This document shows, piece after piece, positions 1 through 6,835 of a stretch of 24,192 bases of DNA. The translations under genes were made by a program, and so were the position numbers. This stretch comes from an uncultured Eubacteriales bacterium. Its GTDB lineage: Bacteria; Bacillota; Clostridia; Monoglobales; Monoglobaceae. The stretch spans positions 1-24,192 of the forward strand of contig CAJKNM010000019.1 of the NCBI GenBank assembly GCA_905201285.1, written 5' to 3'. Position 1 is the first letter of the stretch, and every line of letters starts with the position of its first letter. The notes below the pieces were generated by a model that saw only the letters and a program-made list of their open reading frames with translations, had not been told where the DNA came from and did no database searches.

Positions 1-137
1 GGCAGTCAGTTCAAAGCAATATCTTGCTGAAAATAACTTTTTCGACAGTCTGAAATTTTTCATTTATGAAAAATTATATATTTTCTATGTATACAAATGA
101 CAGAATATTTATATTTTTTTCTGAAATTTTTATGGAG

Positions 138-1328
138 TTATCTTCCGAGAAGGCTCAGAACAAACTGTTTTGCTGTTCTTCCCGAAAATCCGTTATAGTT
201 TATCTGCCACTTTAGAGCCTCAGCTCTGACTTCATCGGTCATTTCTATATTGCGTGCCGAGAGCATATCTGAGACAATCTTCAGATATTCATTTTGAGTG
301 GGGGTGAGGAAGCTTAAATTGATTCCGAAACGTGCCGAGAGTGACTTTCGTTCTTGAATACCCTCGTTTCTGTGAACCTCATCGCCCATATACCCCTCGC
401 GCTCACTCCAAGTCTCTTTTATTAAGCCGCGGCGGTTTGATGTCGCATATATAAGTATATTGCTTCCCCTTGCCTCAGCCTGACCGTCAAGAGCGGATTT
501 TAAAATCTTATAGCTCATATCTCCGGGTTCAAATGACAAGTCGTCTATAAAAATAATATATTTAAGTACATTGTTTTTTATGCAGCCAAATACCGATGAA
601 AGATCGCCGAGATCGGATTTATTAAGTTCAATGAGCCGAAGGCCGCTGTTTTTGAACATATTAAGACAAGCCTTAACACAGGATGACTTACCCGTACCCG
701 AGCTTCCGGTCAGAAGAACATCGTTCGCCGGCTTTCCGAGGACAAAGCTCTCGGTATTTTCGATAAGAACCTTTTTCTGATGTTCAAGGCCGGTCAGGGC
801 ATCAAACGAAATTTCATCCGGGCGGAGAATTCCGACAAGCCTTCCGTTCTGCCATTTAAGCGCGGAAAACGCCGACGAGCTTCCTGTTCCGAAGCTGTCG
901 GTGTGAGCGAGGATTGCTCCGCCGAGAGCCTCGTTTGATTCACAAGAGAGCATGGCCTCAATCGACTGAACATATCCGCCAAGCCCCGTGTCAACAGGCG
1001 GAAGCGTTATGCTGTCCGGAAGGATGCAGCCGCACTCTGAAAACAGAGAGTTCCAGTCATAGGCAAGAAGTTCGTTGTAGATAACCTTAACATCGTGGCG
1101 AAGGAAGTCGCGCAGGTGTGAAATATCGGAAAGCTGTTCCGTTTCAAGCATCTTTCTTAAAACATATTCACCTATTATGTTTTTGTCAGTCAGACGATGC
1201 TCCGAAAAGGAAATAAGACCGCGCATAGCTGTACAATAGTCCTCTTCGCGGCTTTCGTCTCGGAATCTCAAAAGAGCCGAAATAATCTTATCGTCTGTTA
1301 TGTGATTAAAAATAAATAAATTTAACAT
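138..1328 (-). CDS. DUF815-family AAA+ ATPase
   Basis: This is an ATP-binding protein of the DUF815 family, a group of P-loop ATPases whose cellular role is not established. A Walker A motif (GSSGTGKSS) lies near residues 208-216 and a Walker B (IIFIDD) near 258-263. A TSNRR segment follows, which fits an AAA+ sensor region. The N-terminal 170 residues are family-specific and contain no motif I recognise. I place the start at ATG 1328 rather than the in-frame GTG at 1337. The GTG lies inside the Shine-Dalgarno AGAGGTGA that serves ATG 1328. The protein is then 396 aa. The gene begins 18 bases after the stop of the glycosyltransferase-CsaB gene on the same strand, so the two are probably co-transcribed. 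That may hint at a cell-envelope link, but nothing in the sequence proves it. Confidence 0.88.
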   Translation of the reverse strand: MLNLFIFNHITDDKIISALLRFRDESREEDYCTAMRGLISFSEHRLTDKNIIGEYVLRKMLETEQLSDISHLRDFLRHDVKVIYNELLAYDWNSLFSECGCILPDSITLPPVDTGLGGYVQSIEAMLSCESNEALGGAILAHTDSFGTGSSSAFSALKWQNGRLVGILRPDEISFDALTGLEHQKKVLIENTESFVLGKPANDVLLTGSSGTGKSSCVKACLNMFKNSGLRLIELNKSDLGDLSSVFGCIKNNVLKYIIFIDDLSFEPGDMSYKILKSALDGQAEARGSNILIYATSNRRGLIKETWSEREGYMGDEVHRNEGIQERKSLSARFGINLSFLTPTQNEYLKIVSDMLSARNIEMTDEVRAEALKWQINYNGFSGRTAKQFVLSLLGR

Positions 1329-1346
1329 AGATGTCACCTCTGTGAT

Positions 1347-3638
1347 TTAATTTTCTATAAGTGAGAGAGCGAGTCTTGCATTTTCACTCGCCTTTTCGCC
1401 CGCGTCACGCGCAACAACAGCAAGCTTTTTTGAAATATCTTCTTTGTTTTCTATAATCCTGTCAATATATGCGCATATGGTAAGCGGATTTGGATTTTCA
1501 ACAGGAAGTCTGTATTCCTGCTTCATATAATCCATCATTGCGTTTATTTTCGGGTCGTAAGCAATTCCTATTACAGGCGTTTCGACACTTGCGGCATAAA
1601 TCAGCGAGTGAAGGCGCATACCTATAACAAATTCAGCGCCGTCTATAACCCCGAGAAGCTGAGCGGTTGTATGTGCTTTATTTAGAATATAGCCTTTACA
1701 TTTCATTGCTTTTTCGGCGGCCTCGGTTATCTTTGTATCGCGTGCCGGCTGCATACAAACAAAGACTGAGCTAATCCCGTATTTGTCATTTATATAGTCG
1801 GCGGCCTGTGCGATAGCTTCAGCAAAGCCGCTCTTCATCGTCTTCCAGGGTCTGAGAGCAATAACACAGTATTTTGAGCCATCACTCAGTCCACAGGATG
1901 AAAGGACATCGGAAACCTCGGCTTTATCAGCCGGGAAGAGGTTAAATGCGGGGTCTGATGTAACGCGTATTTCGGGTTTATCGACTCCAAAACGTTTTAG
2001 TTCCTCAAGAGATGACGGTTCACGAAGGGTTATCAAATCAACATTGTTTAAGGCCTTGTGAATTTTCTTAGCGTTTGCGTTATTGCTTATAGGGCCTATT
2101 CCGTTTGCATAAAGCATAACCTTTTTGCCGAATTTCTTTGCAAGGCATATAACCGACAGGTAATACGCAAGCGACTTATTCGACGTTACATCCTGAATCA
2201 GGCTTCCGCCGCCGCTTATCAGAAGCTTAGTTCGCCTGAGCCGCCGTATAACGCTGAAAACATTAAAACGGTGAACCGCGTCAACGCCGTACATTTCTTC
2301 GGTTGCCTTTGGCGTGTTTGAAAGAGTAACTATGCGAATCGATGGGTTCATAGACTTCAGCTCACGGACGATTGCATATAGAATTGAATCGTCACCGCTG
2401 TTTCCGAAGCCATAGTATCCGGATATAACCACATCAGAATCCGCTCCGCGGCTTCTCAGCGGGTTGTTGATAAGATATTCGTCAATCGTTTCAAGCTCAT
2501 CGGCGGAGGTTTCATTTATCGGCGTATTTTTGATGATTGAAACATACATTTTAACCGCGTCATCAGCCATTGTGTCCATCGAATAGTGCTTAGCAACAGT
2601 GGCGCGTGCGTACCTTCCGAGTCTTTCGCACTCGGCGGTGGGTGCACTTAAAAGCTTTATAACGTCACGTTTGAGCGCGTCTGATGTCGTTTCACCACAG
2701 CCGCGGCAGCAAAAGTTTGTGTCGATTGCGATTTTGAGCTTGTCCTCATCGAATATACCGATATAACCCTCGTTTCCGGCTATTATTGATGGCTTTTCGC
2801 AAGCCATAGCCTCAAGGGCGGCACGGCTTACTCCGACAAATATATCACCGGATGCTGTGAACTTATTTATGTCCGTCCTTCCGCCGGTTGTAATAATCAG
2901 TCGCATGCCGAGCTTTTGATTTACGGCATCGGCCTCCGCCTTGATATTTTCATAGTCATTTCCGCCGCCGACTATTACTATTTCAAGATTGTCTATTGCT
3001 TTTGAGATGTCCTCGGCGGCTTCAATTAATTTATGAGCGGCATAACTTCTGTCAACATCCATTCGGCTGACGTATACAACGCGCATCTTATTTTCACCGA
3101 GAGAAAATTCTCTTGATATATCCGAATAGTCGGTGTTTTTTGAAAACTTATTAAGGTCGATTCCGTTAATGGTGACGCGTATGTTTTCGGATTTTATGTC
3201 ATAGTTTTCAATCAGGTATGACTTAATATCGTCGCTTACCGCAAGCGACCGGTCGCCCCATCTTGTTAAAAGGTTGTAGGGAAACCGCGTCGAAAATACC
3301 CAGTGAGCCGTCGTTACAAAGCGAAAATGATAACGTTTGTGCAAAAGGGCGCAAAGAAATGCGGGAATTCTGGCATGAGCGTGAACAACGTCAAACTTCC
3401 CCTCGAATATGAGTTCTTTTAAAAGATTGTACGCTTTAAGCATACACAATGGATTTTTACTGTGAAAAGGTATCTTCACATGGCGGATTCCGGCTTCGGC
3501 AAGCTCCGCCTCGTAAGCACCGCCGTTTGATGCAACGGTCACTTCAATTCCGCGGCGGGTTAAAGCCTTTGAAAGCTCAATTATATGTGTTTCAGCACCG
3601 CCTATATCAAGCTGCATTGTTGTCATTAGAACACGCAT
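1347..3638 (-). CDS. csaB: GT4 glycosyltransferase fused to CsaB-type polysaccharide pyruvyl transferase
   Basis: This is a two-domain cell-envelope enzyme of 763 aa. Residues 1-372 form a GT-B glycosyltransferase of family 4: GGAE at 13-16, the HAHAR segment near 86, and a C-terminal nucleotide-sugar site around EAMACEKPSI at 276-285. A linker of about 28 residues leads to a polysaccharide pyruvyl transferase domain (401-763). This domain starts with SGYYGFGNSGDD, contains GGGSLIQD at 476-483 and has GMRLHSLIYAA near the C-terminus, as in CsaB. CsaB transfers pyruvate from PEP to secondary cell-wall polymer, creating the anchor for SLH-domain surface proteins. The fusion suggests one protein both builds and pyruvylates the acceptor glycan; that is inference. 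A CCRGCG cluster at 311-316 in the GT half is unusual. The start is clear: AGGAG seven bases before ATG 3638. A consensus promoter lies at 3713-3741 and DUF815 follows in the same unit. Confidence 0.9.
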   Translation of the reverse strand: MRVLMTTMQLDIGGAETHIIELSKALTRRGIEVTVASNGGAYEAELAEAGIRHVKIPFHSKNPLCMLKAYNLLKELIFEGKFDVVHAHARIPAFLCALLHKRYHFRFVTTAHWVFSTRFPYNLLTRWGDRSLAVSDDIKSYLIENYDIKSENIRVTINGIDLNKFSKNTDYSDISREFSLGENKMRVVYVSRMDVDRSYAAHKLIEAAEDISKAIDNLEIVIVGGGNDYENIKAEADAVNQKLGMRLIITTGGRTDINKFTASGDIFVGVSRAALEAMACEKPSIIAGNEGYIGIFDEDKLKIAIDTNFCCRGCGETTSDALKRDVIKLLSAPTAECERLGRYARATVAKHYSMDTMADDAVKMYVSIIKNTPINETSADELETIDEYLINNPLRSRGADSDVVISGYYGFGNSGDDSILYAIVRELKSMNPSIRIVTLSNTPKATEEMYGVDAVHRFNVFSVIRRLRRTKLLISGGGSLIQDVTSNKSLAYYLSVICLAKKFGKKVMLYANGIGPISNNANAKKIHKALNNVDLITLREPSSLEELKRFGVDKPEIRVTSDPAFNLFPADKAEVSDVLSSCGLSDGSKYCVIALRPWKTMKSGFAEAIAQAADYINDKYGISSVFVCMQPARDTKITEAAEKAMKCKGYILNKAHTTAQLLGVIDGAEFVIGMRLHSLIYAASVETPVIGIAYDPKINAMMDYMKQEYRLPVENPNPLTICAYIDRIIENKEDISKKLAVVARDAGEKASENARLALSLIEN

Positions 3639-3659
3639 TATAAATCTCCTCGTTTTCCA

Positions 3660-3695
3660 CCTGCGGCATCCTCAATATTTGACTGAAGCCGCAGG
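3660..3695 (-). repeat. Leader inverted repeat upstream of GT-CsaB
   Basis: Perfect 8-bp arms (CCTGCGGC at 3660-3667, GCCGCAGG at 3688-3695) flank a 20-base loop. The element lies in the 5' leader between the promoter and the GT-CsaB start codon. There is no U-run after it, so it is not an intrinsic terminator. It could stabilise the mRNA or bind a regulator. Confidence 0.45.
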
Positions 3696-3712
3696 ATAAG
3701 CTATAATATCTT

Positions 3713-3741
3713 ATTTTATACCACTTCGGCGTATGTGTCAA
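3713..3741 (-). promoter_or_regulatory. Sigma-A promoter for GT-CsaB and DUF815
   Basis: Read on the minus strand, a perfect -35 TTGACA (3736-3741) is followed after 17 bases by -10 TAAAAT (3713-3718). Transcription would start near 3706, giving a leader of about 70 bases before ATG 3638. Confidence 0.7.
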
Positions 3742-3789
3742 GAAGAAGCGGCATATATTTATAGTATGATACCGAATTATTTTAAATTT

Positions 3790-4650
3790 TCATTTTTTAA
3801 GCATTTTCTGATAGCTTCCCGGAGACATTCCTATAGACCGCCGAAATGCCCGAATAAATGTTGTATAGTCGCTGAAACCGCATTTTTCGGCGGTCATCGA
3901 TACGCTTTCGCCGTCTTGAAGAAGCTTTTTCGCCTCGGTCATTCGTTTTGATGTTATATATTTCGTCACCGTTGTTCCCATATGCGTTTTAAAAAGGCTG
4001 CACAGAGTGTTTACCGATACAAAGGTGTTCTTAGCAACAATATCAAGAGAAATATGACTTGAAAAGTTTTTGTTTATATATTCAACCGCGGCGGCAAGCG
4101 TCTTGTTTTTGAAATCTGAATGATATGTATATCCCTTATTTTTCTCGATAAAACAACGGTTTACATTTGTTATTATTTCAAGTGCCGCTCCTGTCTTTAA
4201 AATATCATCGCCGAATTCGTTGTCATAGCTGAGTTTTCTGAACATATGCAGGAGCCTTTGCTGTTCATCGGGGGTCATAGGGAGGCGGTTAGAGATATTT
4301 TTCCCTCTCACATCAAAGCAATAGCCGATGTTTGTTTCCGGAGTGGAATTTTCATAGAGGAATTCGGGATGAATCTGTAAAACATATCTTCTGAACGGTA
4401 TGTTGTCATAAGGCGTGATTCGGTGTGCCTCAAACTGGTTCATAACAAATACGTCTCCGTCCTGAACCTCATAGATTCTGTCGTTAATAAAAAAACTCTT
4501 CCCACCCGACAGGCAAAACAGAATTTCACAACAGGCATGGAGATGGATATTATCATTTGGGTCATTTTTTTCCGAGTAGAAGCATCCGAAACCTCTGCCG
4601 TTTATAGCGGCATCTATTGCTCCTGAACACTTTGAATACATAACATTCAT
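3790..4650 (-). CDS. AraC-family transcriptional regulator
   Basis: This is a 286-aa regulator with an N-terminal cupin-like sensing domain (about 1-150) and a C-terminal AraC double helix-turn-helix (about 185-286). The HTH region shows the usual signs: LDIVAKNTFVSVNTLCSLFK for the first helix-turn-helix, and GFSDYTTFIRAFRRSIGMSP for the second helix and family signature. The start is ATG 4650, six bases after an AGAGGAAA Shine-Dalgarno; an upstream in-frame ATG at 4716 lacks one and lies in the promoter region. The gene is divergent from kduI-kduD across 164 bases, so the likely job is sugar-responsive activation of the uronate genes. The ligand cannot be read from the sequence; a pectin- or glycosaminoglycan-derived unsaturated uronate product is plausible. 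Confidence 0.88.
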   Translation of the reverse strand: MNVMYSKCSGAIDAAINGRGFGCFYSEKNDPNDNIHLHACCEILFCLSGGKSFFINDRIYEVQDGDVFVMNQFEAHRITPYDNIPFRRYVLQIHPEFLYENSTPETNIGYCFDVRGKNISNRLPMTPDEQQRLLHMFRKLSYDNEFGDDILKTGAALEIITNVNRCFIEKNKGYTYHSDFKNKTLAAAVEYINKNFSSHISLDIVAKNTFVSVNTLCSLFKTHMGTTVTKYITSKRMTEAKKLLQDGESVSMTAEKCGFSDYTTFIRAFRRSIGMSPGSYQKMLKK

Positions 4651-4684
4651 TAAATTTCCTCTTTTCTGTTTTGAGTGTAAATAT

Positions 4685-4713
4685 ATTATATAACTTCTTT
4701 GTGAGAAATGCAA
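4685..4713 (-). promoter_or_regulatory. Promoter of the AraC-family regulator
   Basis: On the minus strand, TTGCAT (4708-4713) and a perfect TATAAT (4685-4690) are separated by 17 bases. Transcription would start near 4678, about 28 bases before ATG 4650. Confidence 0.6.
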
Positions 4714-4744
4714 CATTTTATTTGAAATTTGCTAATACGTTGCA
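4709..4744. promoter_or_regulatory. Candidate AraC-type operator half-sites
   Basis: TGCAAC (4709-4714) and its inverse GTTGCA (4739-4744) lie in the divergent control region. One overlaps the regulator's -35 box and the other is 12 bases upstream of the kduI -10. The placement suits a regulator that limits its own transcription and activates kduI, but the half-sites are short. Confidence 0.35.
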
Positions 4745-4756
4745 ATTTTTTAATGA

Positions 4757-4762
4757 TATACT
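4757..4762 (+). promoter_or_regulatory. Candidate -10 box of kduI-kduD
   Basis: TATACT is a good -10 box, but no recognisable -35 box lies 16-18 bases upstream (the sequence there is near AATACG). A promoter with a -10 but no -35 suits an activator-dependent operon under the divergent AraC-type protein. Confidence 0.45.
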
Positions 4763-4814
4763 TAAGAAAAATATATAAATATCACAATAAATACGAGAGT
4801 GAGGAGATGTTATT

Positions 4815-5645
4815 ATGGAGATAAGAAGTGCTTCAAATCCAAAAGACTTTAAGCATTACACAACGGACAGACTCAGAGAAGAGTTTCATATTTCAGGGCT
4901 TTTCACACCGGATAATTCAAAACTGGTATACAGTCACATCGACAGAATAATCACAGCCGGTTTTATGCCTGTTAATAATGTTCTGAAATTAGAGGCAGGG
5001 AAGGAGCTTGCGGCTGATTACTTTCTGGAAAGACGTGAGATGGGTTGTATCAACATAGGCGGAAAGGGTGTAATAACTGTTGACGGAACCGAATATGTTA
5101 TGTAGCCGCGTGACGGAATCTATATAGGAAGGGGCAATAAAGAAATCACCTTTAAGAGTGTTGACTCAAATGCCCCTGCAAAGTTTTATGTAAGCTCCTG
5201 TCCGGCGCATAAGGAATATCCGACGGTTAAAATTGATATTTCTAAGGCGAAAAAGGTTCCCTGCGGCTCTGACGCAGACGCGAACAAGCGTGTTATAAAC
5301 CAGTATATTCATCCTGAGGTAATGCAAAGCTGTCAGCTTGCTATGGGTCTTACTCAGCTTGAAGAAGGTTCGGTATGGAATACTATGCCCTGTCATACTT
5401 ACGACAGAAGAATGGAAGTTTATCTCTATCTTGATATGGATGAGAATGATGTTGTCTTTCATATGATGGGAGAGCCGAATGAAACACGTCATATTATTAT
5501 GCACAACGAAGAGGCTGTTATAAATCCGAGCTGGTCTATACACAGCGGTGTTGGAACACGTGCATATTCATTTATATGGGCTATGTGCGGCGAGAATCAG
5601 GAATTCACCGATATGGACGGTGTTGAAACCAAGGATTTAAGATAA
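4815..5645 (+). pseudogene. kduI: 5-keto-4-deoxyuronate isomerase KduI, interrupted by in-frame TAG
   Basis: KduI isomerises 4-deoxy-L-threo-5-hexosulose uronate to 3-deoxy-D-glycero-2,5-hexodiulosonate in pectin and glycosaminoglycan breakdown. The reading frame is collinear with the 276-278 aa family from MEIRSASNP to MDGVETKDLR, but codon 97 is TAG (5103-5105). Reading continues in the same frame immediately after it (PRDGIYIGRG). No other frameshift or stop is seen. The family zinc site is mostly present: H194, E201 and H243, with WSIHSGVG intact. The second His of the usual HTH is Tyr196 in my reading. The start is ATG 4815, eight bases after GAGGAG. If TAG stops translation, only a 96-aa N-terminal piece is made, with internal restart near 5322 conceivable. 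The gene could be a recent pseudogene, a read-through gene, or a sequencing or assembly error. Confidence 0.85.
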
Positions 5646-5692
5646 TTAAAAAATTAAATAAAAAAACAAATTTTGAAAGGAGATTATCTATT

Positions 5693-6484
5693 ATGAATTT
5701 CAGACTTGACGGAAAAATCGCGCTCGTTATCGGCGCATCATACGGAATCGGTTTTGCCATCGCTAAAGGGTTTGCTGAAGCAGGTGCAACCATTGTTTTT
5801 AACGATATAAAGCAAGAGCTTGTTGATAAGGGGATTGCCGCTTATAAAGAGGTCGGAATCGAAGCACACGGCTATGTTTGTGATGTAACAGACGAGGACG
5901 CTGTAAACAATCTTATCGCTAAGATAGAGAAGGAAGTAGGAGTTATCGATATTCTTGTAAACAATGCGGGTATCATAAAGAGAATTCCTATGACAGAGAT
6001 GAAAGCTTCAGAGTTCAGACAGGTTATAGATGTTGACCTTAACGCACCGTTTATCGTTTCAAAAGCGGTTATTCCTTCTATGATTAAAAAGGGTCACGGC
6101 AAGATTATAAATATTTGTTCGATGATGAGCGAACTCGGAAGAGAAACCGTTTCGGCATATGCCGCAGCAAAGGGCGGACTTAAGATGCTCACAAGAAACA
6201 TCTGTTCTGAATACGGTCAGTATAATATTCAGTGTAACGGCATAGGCCCGGGATATATAGCGACACCTCAGACCGCTCCGCTGAGAGAAAAACAGCCTGA
6301 TGGTTCACGGCATCCGTTTGATTCGTTCATTTGTGCTAAGACTCCCGCCGGCAGATGGCTCGAGCCCGATGAGCTTGCGGGCCCGGCGGTATTCCTTGCA
6401 AGCGAAGCTTCAAACGCTGTAAACGGACATATACTGTATGTTGACGGCGGAATTCTTGCGTATATCGGAAAGCAGCCCGAATAA
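5693..6484 (+). CDS. kduD: SDR oxidoreductase, KduD / gluconate 5-dehydrogenase-like
   Basis: This is a classical short-chain dehydrogenase/reductase of 263 aa. The nucleotide site GASYGIG is at 14-20, the NNAG motif at 90-93 and the catalytic Y156-AAA-K160 with a Ser near 143-146. Sequence blocks such as GPGYIATPQTAPLRE and the C-terminal GGILAYIGKQP match the gluconate 5-dehydrogenase/DhuD subgroup. In uronate-catabolic loci this subgroup reduces 3-deoxy-D-glycero-2,5-hexodiulosonate to 2-keto-3-deoxygluconate, the step after KduI. Its position 47 bases downstream of kduI supports that role over gluconate oxidation. A strong AAAGGAG precedes ATG 5693. The operon ends at the terminator near 6658-6690. 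No kdgK, kdgA or lyase gene is in the window. Confidence 0.88.
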   Translation: MNFRLDGKIALVIGASYGIGFAIAKGFAEAGATIVFNDIKQELVDKGIAAYKEVGIEAHGYVCDVTDEDAVNNLIAKIEKEVGVIDILVNNAGIIKRIPMTEMKASEFRQVIDVDLNAPFIVSKAVIPSMIKKGHGKIINICSMMSELGRETVSAYAAAKGGLKMLTRNICSEYGQYNIQCNGIGPGYIATPQTAPLREKQPDGSRHPFDSFICAKTPAGRWLEPDELAGPAVFLASEASNAVNGHILYVDGGILAYIGKQPE

Positions 6485-6657
6485 GCTGATTTATAAAAAA
6501 GAAATTGTTCATTTTCTGTGCTGAAAAGTGTTTTAGAGAAAGTTAACACATTGTTCATTTTTATGTTACAGATTATTCACCACAGATTTAGAAATTCGGG
6601 TTATAATAAGCTTGCAATCGTAAAAGATTGTAATTGCAAATACATAACTCCCTCCCT
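6485..6657. other. Intergenic stretch downstream of kduD
   Basis: AT-rich non-coding sequence. It contains a small hairpin (CAATC 6615-6619 with GATTG 6626-6630) inside a wider TTGCAAT/ATTGCAA pair (6613-6619, 6633-6639), and a 12-base direct repeat ATTGTTCATTTT at 6504 and 6550. I see no convincing gene. It is probably the 3' untranslated part of the kdu transcript. Confidence 0.4.
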
Positions 6658-6690
6658 GAGACCCGTTCCCCCAAACGGGTCTCTATTTTT
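6658..6690 (+). terminator. Intrinsic terminator of kduI-kduD
   Basis: A perfect 10-bp stem (GAGACCCGTT 6658-6667, AACGGGTCTC 6674-6683) with a 6-base loop is followed by TATTTTT. It closes the kdu transcript just before the promoter of the nitrogen cluster. Confidence 0.85.
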
Positions 6691-6714
6691 GTCGAAAAAG
6701 TTTTAAAATAGGTG

Positions 6715-6743
6715 TTGACAAAGCAATCTTACTGTGATATACT
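6715..6743 (+). promoter_or_regulatory. Sigma-A promoter of the glt-gln-ANTAR-dap cluster
   Basis: A perfect -35 TTGACA (6715-6720), a 17-base spacer and -10 TATACT (6738-6743). Transcription would start near 6750, immediately before a leader hairpin that ends in a U-run. A promoter this strong followed by a terminator suggests control by attenuation rather than at initiation. Confidence 0.8.
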
Positions 6744-6750
6744 TATCTGT

Positions 6751-6770
6751 AATGAGCAAAGGCGTTCATT
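6751..6770 (+). promoter_or_regulatory. Candidate antiterminator hairpin with ANTAR-like hexaloop
   Basis: The RNA can form AAUGAGC/GUUCAUU (6751-6757 with 6764-6770, one G-U pair), closing the 6-base loop AAAGGC. Loop position 1 is A and position 4 is G, the conserved residues of RNA hairpins bound by ANTAR proteins. The hairpin uses most of the outer 5' arm of the terminator at 6755-6813, so the two folds exclude each other. Known ANTAR targets are tandem pairs. A second hexaloop is not evident: the next hairpin (CAAAGGG/CCCUUUG, 6771-6792) has an 8-base loop without that pattern. Confidence 0.4.
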
Positions 6771-6813
6771 CAAAGGGGTATTATGCCCTTTGAATGGATG
6801 CCTTTGCTTTTTT
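6755..6813 (+). terminator. Leader attenuator upstream of the glutamate synthase cluster
   Basis: Two 23-base arms (6755-6777 and 6786-6808) pair along their whole length: 9 bp AGCAAAGGC/GCCTTTGCT, 4 pairs including two G-U, and 10 bp ATTCAAAGGG/CCCTTTGAAT. The loop is the 8 bases at 6778-6785. A TTTTTT tract (6808-6813) follows. The element starts about five bases from the predicted transcription start and ends 22 bases before the first gene, so it should stop most transcripts unless prevented. Confidence 0.85.
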
Positions 6814-6835
6814 AATTTATAAAGGATTGATGAAA

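Noticed and set aside
1..137. Possible end of a plus-strand gene at the left edge and an AT-rich hairpin at 54-75
   Set aside because: The open frame 2-100 (about 32 codons) has no recognisable sequence, and the hairpin lacks a clear T-run. Nothing here can be called with confidence.
5166..5543. 125-codon open frame on the minus strand
   Set aside because: It is antisense to the well-conserved kduI reading frame, has no ribosome-binding site and resembles no protein I know.
5322..5645. Downstream part of kduI as an independent 107-aa gene
   Set aside because: The sequence upstream of 5322 back to the TAG is conserved KduI in the same frame, and no Shine-Dalgarno precedes this ATG. Treated as one interrupted gene.
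6613..6639. Hairpin with a 6-base loop upstream of the glt promoter as the missing second ANTAR hairpin
   Set aside because: The loop is GTAAAA, without A at 1 and G at 4, and it lies upstream of the kdu terminator and the glt promoter, so it is not on the glt leader RNA.
6794..6835. Longer start (ATG 6794) for the GATase subunit
   Set aside because: It lies in the 3' arm of the attenuator hairpin without a Shine-Dalgarno; ATG 6836 has AAAGGA at good spacing and matches the usual family N-terminus.
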